DNA of 55,866 nucleotides from Opitutia bacterium. GTDB taxonomy: Bacteria > Verrucomicrobiota > Verrucomicrobiia > Opitutales > Opitutaceae. The stretch is from NCBI GenBank assembly GCA_003142615.1, contig PLMW01000038.1, positions 30,886-86,751 on the forward strand, in the 5' to 3' direction. This document shows, in pieces, positions 51,449 through 55,866 of the stretch (its first letter is position 1; every line of letters begins with the position of its first letter). Position numbers and translations under genes: made by a program. The notes beneath the pieces are model-generated. The model saw only the letters and a program-made list of their open reading frames with translations, was not told the origin of the DNA and did no database searches.

Positions 51449-52486
51449 ATGCCTCTCAAAGTTCTCATCCTCGGTGCCAACGGTTTCATCGGCAGCTCGC
51501 TCACCCATGCCATCCTCAAGCAAAAGGACTGGGAGGTCTACGGCATGGACGTGGGCGACCACAAGCTCGGCCACTGCCTCGGCCACCCCCGCTTCAAGTT
51601 CGTCGAGGGCGACGTCACCATTTCCCGCGAGTGGATCGAATACCACGTGAAGAAATGCGACGCCGTGCTGCCGCTCGTCGCCATCGCCAACCCGGCGCAG
51701 TACGTCAAGGATCCGCTCCGGGTGTTCGAGCTCGATTTCGAGGCCAACCTCGAGACCGTGCGCAAGTGCGCGAAGTACAAGAAACGCATCATCTTCCCGT
51801 CGACCTCCGAGGTCTACGGCATGTGCCCCGACGCCGAGCTCAACGAAGAGACGAGCACGCTGGTCTACGGCCCCATCGACAAGCAGCGCTGGATCTACGC
51901 CAGCTCGAAGCAGCTGCTCGACCGCGTCATCTACGCCTACGGCGTGCGCGACGGCGTCGACTACACGCTTTTCCGCCCCTTCAACTGGATCGGGCCCAAG
52001 CTCGACAACGTGTTCGAGCCCAAGGAGGGCAGCTCGCGGCTCTTCACCCAGTTCATCTCGAACGTCATCTTCAAGAAACCGATCCAGCTCGTCGACGGCG
52101 GCAAACAGAGCCGCTCGTTCACCTTCATCGACGATGGCGTCGATGCCCTGCTGCGGATCATCGAGAACCGGAACGGCTGCGCCTCGCGCCGCATCTTCAA
52201 CATCGGCAACCCGAAGAACAACGTCAGCGTCGCCCAGCTCGCCAAGCTCATCATCGCCGCGTTCAGGCAGTATCCCGCGTACCGCACGCATGCCGAGCAG
52301 GCCCGGGTCGTGGTCGTGCCGTCGGGCAAGTACTTCGGCAAGTATTACCAGGACATCCAGAAACGCGTGCCCTCCATCGCCAACGCGCGGAAATACCTCG
52401 GCTGGAAGCCCAAGGTCGATCTCGCGACCGCCATCAAGCGCACGCTCGACTACCACCTCGCGCACCAGGACTACTCGCTCGAGTGA
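51449..52486 (+). CDS. UDP-glucuronate decarboxylase/dehydrogenase (C-terminal half of ArnA, separate gene)
   Basis: The 345-residue SDR enzyme has the NAD motif LGANGFIGSSL (9-19), Ser118 to Glu121 in PSTSEVYG, and Tyr150/Lys154 in YASSK. Its N-terminus and DFEANLETVRKCAKYKKRIIF follow the ArnA dehydrogenase domain closely. It oxidises UDP-glucuronate and decarboxylates it to UDP-4-keto-arabinose. Generic UDP-xylose synthases are the alternative, but the operon argues for ArnA. Confidence 0.88.
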   Translation: MPLKVLILGANGFIGSSLTHAILKQKDWEVYGMDVGDHKLGHCLGHPRFKFVEGDVTISREWIEYHVKKCDAVLPLVAIANPAQYVKDPLRVFELDFEANLETVRKCAKYKKRIIFPSTSEVYGMCPDAELNEETSTLVYGPIDKQRWIYASSKQLLDRVIYAYGVRDGVDYTLFRPFNWIGPKLDNVFEPKEGSSRLFTQFISNVIFKKPIQLVDGGKQSRSFTFIDDGVDALLRIIENRNGCASRRIFNIGNPKNNVSVAQLAKLIIAAFRQYPAYRTHAEQARVVVVPSGKYFGKYYQDIQKRVPSIANARKYLGWKPKVDLATAIKRTLDYHLAHQDYSLE

Positions 52487-52564
52487 GTGACAGGGCGCGA
52501 CCGCTGGGCGCGCCGCAGACATCGTTGACGGCCGGCCCAGCGGTCCGGCCCCGCCTCCCGCCTG

Positions 52565-53473
52565 ATGCCTCCCATCCGCCTCGCCCTCAAGGTTGACGTC
52601 GACACCGACCGCGGCACGCGGATTGGCGTGCCCAACCTCGCCGCCGACTGCCGCGAATTCGGCGCGCCGGCCTGCTTTCTCTTCTCCCTCGGGCCGGACC
52701 AGACCGGCCGCGCGATCACGCGCATCTTCCGCCCGGGCTTTTTCAAGAAGGTCAGCCGCACCGGCGTCGTCTCGATTTACGGCCTCCGCACGCTGCTCAA
52801 CGGCACGCTGCTGCCCGCGCCGCACATCGGCCGCCGCAACACCGACGTGCTGCGCGCGGTGCGCGACGAGGGCTACGAGGTGGGCATCCACTGCTACAAC
52901 CACTACCGCTGGCAGGATCATGTGCAGAAGATGGACCTCGCGGCGGTGCGCGCGGAATTCATCGCCGCCCGCGCCGAGTTCCTGCGCATCTTCGGCACCG
53001 AGGCGCACACCGCCGGCGCGGCCGGCTGGCAGAGCAACGCCCGCAGCCGCGAAGTCTATGACGAGGCCGGGCTCCTCTACGCCAGCGACACGCGCAACGG
53101 GCCGCCCTTCTTCCCGCGCCTCGGCGGGCGCGTGTTCCAGACGCTCGAAATCCCGAGCACGCTGCCAACCTTCGACGAGCTGCTCGGCCGGCCCGGCTAT
53201 TTCGACGACCGCATCGTGCCGCACTACCTGGCGCTCCTGGACGCCGGCCGGCCCAATGTGTTGACGATCCACGCCGAGATCGAGGGCATGGGCAAACGCG
53301 CCCTCTTCCGCGCCCTGCTGCGCACCTGCGCCGAACGCGACGTGCAATTTATCCGCCTCGACGAGCTGGCGCGCGCGCTGCTCGCCGACCGCGCCGTCCT
53401 TCCGGTGCGCGACCAGATCCTGGCGCCCGTCGACGGCCGCTCCGGCACCGTGGCCACGCAGGCAGCCGCCTGA
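52565..53473 (+). CDS. arnD: Ara4FN deformylase (ArnD, polysaccharide deacetylase fold)
   Basis: The 302-residue protein matches ArnD. It begins LALKVDVDTDRGTRIGVPNLA with the metal-binding DVDT (11-14), then FSLGPDQTGRAITRIFRPGFF, the zinc motif VGIHCYNHYRWQ, AGAAGWQSN, and LTIHAEIEGMGKRALF near the end. It removes the formyl group from Ara4FN-undecaprenyl phosphate, completing the donor for ArnT. It is the last gene of the cluster. No arnE/arnF flippase is visible, so another transporter must flip the lipid. Confidence 0.88.
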   Translation: MPPIRLALKVDVDTDRGTRIGVPNLAADCREFGAPACFLFSLGPDQTGRAITRIFRPGFFKKVSRTGVVSIYGLRTLLNGTLLPAPHIGRRNTDVLRAVRDEGYEVGIHCYNHYRWQDHVQKMDLAAVRAEFIAARAEFLRIFGTEAHTAGAAGWQSNARSREVYDEAGLLYASDTRNGPPFFPRLGGRVFQTLEIPSTLPTFDELLGRPGYFDDRIVPHYLALLDAGRPNVLTIHAEIEGMGKRALFRALLRTCAERDVQFIRLDELARALLADRAVLPVRDQILAPVDGRSGTVATQAAA

Positions 53474-53487
53474 CGGCAGGCCCGGAA

Positions 53488-53530
53488 GTTTTGGGTTTTG
53501 AGTTGGGCCCGGCGCGCCTGAACCCAAAAC
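53488..53530. repeat. Inverted repeat between arnD and lptF/G
   Basis: GTTTTGGGTT (53488-53497) is an exact inverted copy of AACCCAAAAC (53521-53530). The loop is 23 bases. It lies between two convergent genes and may help both transcripts stop, but there is no clean T-run on either side. Confidence 0.4.
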
Positions 53531-53570
53531 GCAAAATCCAGAACCCGAAACCAAGGGCCGCCGCGGCACC

Positions 53571-54710
53571 TCACTGCCGGTCCACCCGCCAGAACAGCCA
53601 CAGGCCGACGCCCAGAAAGATCAGGTTCGGCAGCCACATGAGCAGGTCGGGCCGCAGCTCCGGGTGTCGGTCAAGCCAGCCGACTTCGACGGTGAGGAAG
53701 TAGTAGCCCATCGCCAGGGCCAGCGCGAGGCCGAGGTTGGCCGAGGTCTCGCGGCGCGAAACCCTGATGCCCAGCGGCACGCCGATGAGCGCGAAGGAGA
53801 ATACGGCAAACGCCGTGGTGAACTTGTCCTGGACGACCATCTGAAGCTTCATGCGGTCGAGCTCCCGCTGATGCTGATCTGCCGGCGCCACCGGCTGCGC
53901 CAGCCGCCGCCACTCCGCGATCAGCTCCGGGTAGGTGTACCACTGGAGCTTGCGGTGAATCGTGTTCCGGCCGAACAGGCCCTCGAGCGGCAGGCGCACG
54001 CTGGTGCGCTCCGAGCTCAAGGACGGCCGCGGCTCCGTGAAGTCCTCGGGTTTTTTAGGGTCGCGGGCTTCGACCTGGAGATGGTTGAGGTTGAGAATGA
54101 GATCACCCGTCTTCTCGTCGAAGTCGAAGCTGCCCGACGCGGCCCGGATGAAATTCTTCACCCGCCCCTGACGGTCGAGCTCCCACAGCCAGAAATCCTT
54201 CACGCCCTGGCCGTTCTTTTCCCCCACATACAGCACCTTGCCGGGAAAGTCCCGGATGAAGGTCCGGGGCACGATGAAGCTGAGCGGGTTCAGGCGCACC
54301 GCGTTGCCCAGCTCGACGTGATACGTCACGCGCGCCCACGGCATGCACTGGAAGTTGATCACCACGCCGGCGAGCACGCCCAAGGCGGCCAGCAGAAGGA
54401 TCGGGCGCGCGAGCCACGGCAGGCTCAGGCCCGCCGCGCGCATGGCCGTGACCTCGTGTTCCGCCGACATGCGCCCGAGCACCAGCAGCACGCCCGTCAG
54501 CACGCCGATGGGCAGGGCGTACGAAATGACGAACGGCAGGAGCAGCAGGACGAGCTCCGCGAACATCTCCGGCTTCAGCTGCCCGGCGACCACGTAGCCC
54601 AGCAGGTCCCGCACCGCGTTGCCCACCATCAGCACGAAGGCGAACAGCCCGACCGCGGCTAGGCAGGAGAAGAGGACGCTTTTGAAGATGTGCCGCTGCA
54701 GCAGGTTCAT
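53571..54710 (-). CDS. LptF/LptG-family permease of the lipopolysaccharide exporter
   Basis: From the ATG at 54710 the protein has 379 residues. It has three N-terminal hydrophobic segments (FSCLAAVGLFAFVLMVGNAV; LVLLLLPFVISYALPIGVL; LLLAALGVLAGVVINF), a large periplasmic beta-rich region and three more near the C-terminus (VFSFALIGVPLGIRVS; LGLALALAMGYYFL; LIFLGVGLWLFW). This is the LptF/LptG plan. It works with LptB and the other permease to move LPS. The partner genes are not in the window. It is convergent with the arn operon, which modifies the same lipid A. Confidence 0.88.
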   Translation of the reverse strand: MNLLQRHIFKSVLFSCLAAVGLFAFVLMVGNAVRDLLGYVVAGQLKPEMFAELVLLLLPFVISYALPIGVLTGVLLVLGRMSAEHEVTAMRAAGLSLPWLARPILLLAALGVLAGVVINFQCMPWARVTYHVELGNAVRLNPLSFIVPRTFIRDFPGKVLYVGEKNGQGVKDFWLWELDRQGRVKNFIRAASGSFDFDEKTGDLILNLNHLQVEARDPKKPEDFTEPRPSLSSERTSVRLPLEGLFGRNTIHRKLQWYTYPELIAEWRRLAQPVAPADQHQRELDRMKLQMVVQDKFTTAFAVFSFALIGVPLGIRVSRRETSANLGLALALAMGYYFLTVEVGWLDRHPELRPDLLMWLPNLIFLGVGLWLFWRVDRQ

Positions 54711-54814
54711 CCCGAGACTTTGATTAACATGACGCCGACGAAGCGCACGAAGGAAATTCGCCACCGATGACTCCCCTTTGACTTCTGCGCGGCCTTGGTG
54801 TTCTTCGTGACGGG

Positions 54815-55866
54815 ATGAAATTCACGCCCCCCAGGCCGCCCATCCACGGCGAGACGCTCGCTTCGCTGGCCGCCCGCCTCGCGGAGGCCGGCGAGCCCGC
54901 CTACCGGGCGCCGCAGGTGCTCGACTGGCTCTACAAGAAGCGCGCCGCCGCCTGGGACGAGATGACCAACCTGCCCAAGGCGCTGCGCACCTGGCTGGCG
55001 GACACGTTCGACTTCGATCCCTCGACGCTCGTGCTCAACCGCCAGTCGGAGGACGTCACCGACAAGCTGCTGCTCGAGCTGCGCGACCGCTCGCTGATCG
55101 AGACCGTGATCATTCGCGCGCCGCAGGACGGCGTGGGGCTCGACCACTCACGCAAGACCATCTGCATCTCCACGCAGGTCGGCTGCGCCATGGGCTGCCG
55201 GTTCTGCGCCTCCGGCCTCGCCGGCCTCAAACGCGACCTCTCCGCCGGCGAGATCGTCCACCAGCTCATCCAGGTCTGCCGCCGCGAGGATGTCCGCACG
55301 CCGCGCGCCCATACCGAGCTCGCCTCGTTCGACAACATCGTCGTCATGGGCATGGGCGAGCCGCTGCACAATTACGACAGCCTGCTCCGCGCCCTCACGA
55401 TCCTGAATGCCGGGTGGGGTCTCGGCGTCGGCGCGCGCCGCATCACCATCTCCACCAGCGGCCTCGTGCCTCAGATCCGCCGGCTCGCCGAGGAGCCCGT
55501 CGGCTTCCGCCTCGCCGTCAGCCTGCATGGCGCGACCAACGAGGTGCGCGAGCAGATCATGCCCGTCAACCGGCGCTGGCCGCTCGAGCAGCTCCTGCCC
55601 GCCATCCGGGCGTTTGCCGAGAAGCGCGGCCGCATGGTCACGCTCGAATTCATCCTCATCGAGGGCGTCAACGACACCCTCGACCAGGCCGCGAAACTCC
55701 GCGACATCGCGAGCGACCTCCACGCCCACGTCAACCTCATCCCCTACAACGCCGTCGAGGGCCTGCCCTGGCGCCGGCCGGGCCTCGCGCGCCAGCAGAA
55801 ATTCGTGAGCCTGCTGCAGGAACGCGGCGTCTCCGTGACGCTCCGCCGCGAGAAGGGCCACGACAT
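54815..55866 (+). CDS. rlmN: 23S rRNA/tRNA adenine-C2 methyltransferase, 3' end outside window
   Basis: The frame opens with ATG at 54815 and runs off the window after 350 codons. It contains the radical-SAM cysteines 124, 128 and 131 in CAMGCRFC, preceded by ISTQVG. FDNIVVMGMGEPLHNYDSL, TISTSGLVPQIRRLAEE and EFILIEGVNDT match RlmN. It methylates A2503 of 23S rRNA and A37 of some tRNAs. The downstream methyl-accepting cysteine of the C-terminal loop lies beyond the window. The start is 104 bases from the divergent lptF/G gene. Confidence 0.93.
   Translation, partial: MKFTPPRPPIHGETLASLAARLAEAGEPAYRAPQVLDWLYKKRAAAWDEMTNLPKALRTWLADTFDFDPSTLVLNRQSEDVTDKLLLELRDRSLIETVIIRAPQDGVGLDHSRKTICISTQVGCAMGCRFCASGLAGLKRDLSAGEIVHQLIQVCRREDVRTPRAHTELASFDNIVVMGMGEPLHNYDSLLRALTILNAGWGLGVGARRITISTSGLVPQIRRLAEEPVGFRLAVSLHGATNEVREQIMPVNRRWPLEQLLPAIRAFAEKRGRMVTLEFILIEGVNDTLDQAAKLRDIASDLHAHVNLIPYNAVEGLPWRRPGLARQQKFVSLLQERGVSVTLRREKGHD

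Noticed and set aside
50429-53569. Very long open frame on the minus strand (about 1046 codons) under the arn genes
   Set aside because: It is antisense to five genes with clear family motifs; GC-rich codon bias leaves few stops in that frame and its translation has no recognisable domain.
1-55866. tRNA, rRNA, CRISPR array, insertion sequence
   Set aside because: No cloverleaf, repeat-spacer pattern or transposase motif was found by eye; a covariance-model scan would settle it.

Overview
The window is about 56 kb of GC-rich chromosomal DNA packed with genes on both strands. It has no insertion sequence, CRISPR array, tRNA or rRNA that I could see. The protein set suggests a Verrucomicrobiota bacterium, most like the Opitutaceae. 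The evidence is Gram-negative envelope genes (LptF/G, a lipid A aminoarabinose cluster), menaquinone-type UbiE/MenG, pectin-oligomer enzymes, and divergent housekeeping proteins (a ClpX-like ATPase, MidA, HU, DnaX). This placement is inferred from remembered family resemblance and was not tested.

Layout. 1-7.7 kb: the 3' end of a cytidine deaminase gene, then a leftward HU-hisS-hydrolase operon, then rightward clpX-like, ubiE/menG, a Ser/Thr kinase and rpoN. 7.8-10.8 kb: three tandem paralogous secreted NTF2-like proteins of unknown role. 10.9-14.8 kb: leftward ctpA-tsaD, then rightward midA (with an odd palindrome-rich in-frame insert) and rpmB. 15.1-18.2 kb: divergent GH105 and oligogalacturonide lyase genes for pectin oligomers. 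18.4-23.6 kb: leftward antiporter, thioredoxin-like, DUF1015, L31/L36, YqgE and dCMP deaminase genes, with two BIME-like repeats. 23.7-26.5 kb: a three-gene type III polyketide cluster. 26.6-30.2 kb: acetolactate synthase and glutamine synthetase; glnA has a candidate sigma-54 promoter. 30.3-31.9 kb: dnaX with an A10 slippery tract, and the SRP RNA gene just upstream of it. 32.0-37.3 kb: a four-gene sugar or polyol operon (split transketolase, beta-hydroxyacid dehydrogenase, Zn alcohol dehydrogenase) followed by a convergent sugar-acid transporter. 37.7-40.8 kb: a PEP-mutase-like enzyme, CoaC, and an ECF sigma / membrane regulator / Spy-like operon. 40.9-44.0 kb: a possible leucine leader with a strong hairpin, then leuA and alanine dehydrogenase. 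44.1-46.5 kb: small membrane and secreted proteins with GYF-type domains. 46.6-53.5 kb: an arnT-B-C-A(formyltransferase)-A(dehydrogenase)-D operon for L-Ara4N. 53.6-55.9 kb: lptF/G and a truncated rlmN.

The most interesting items are these: (1) dnaX, where a -1 shift on A10 joins a gamma-like frame to a tau-like tail; (2) the leuA leader, where a Leu-containing mini-ORF ends inside an 11+6 bp hairpin; (3) the three tandem NTF2-like genes; (4) the type III PKS trio; (5) GTAG-headed REP/BIME palindromes; (6) L28, L31, L36 and DnaX lacking cysteines usual for structural zinc sites, plus a ClpX-like protein with no zinc domain.
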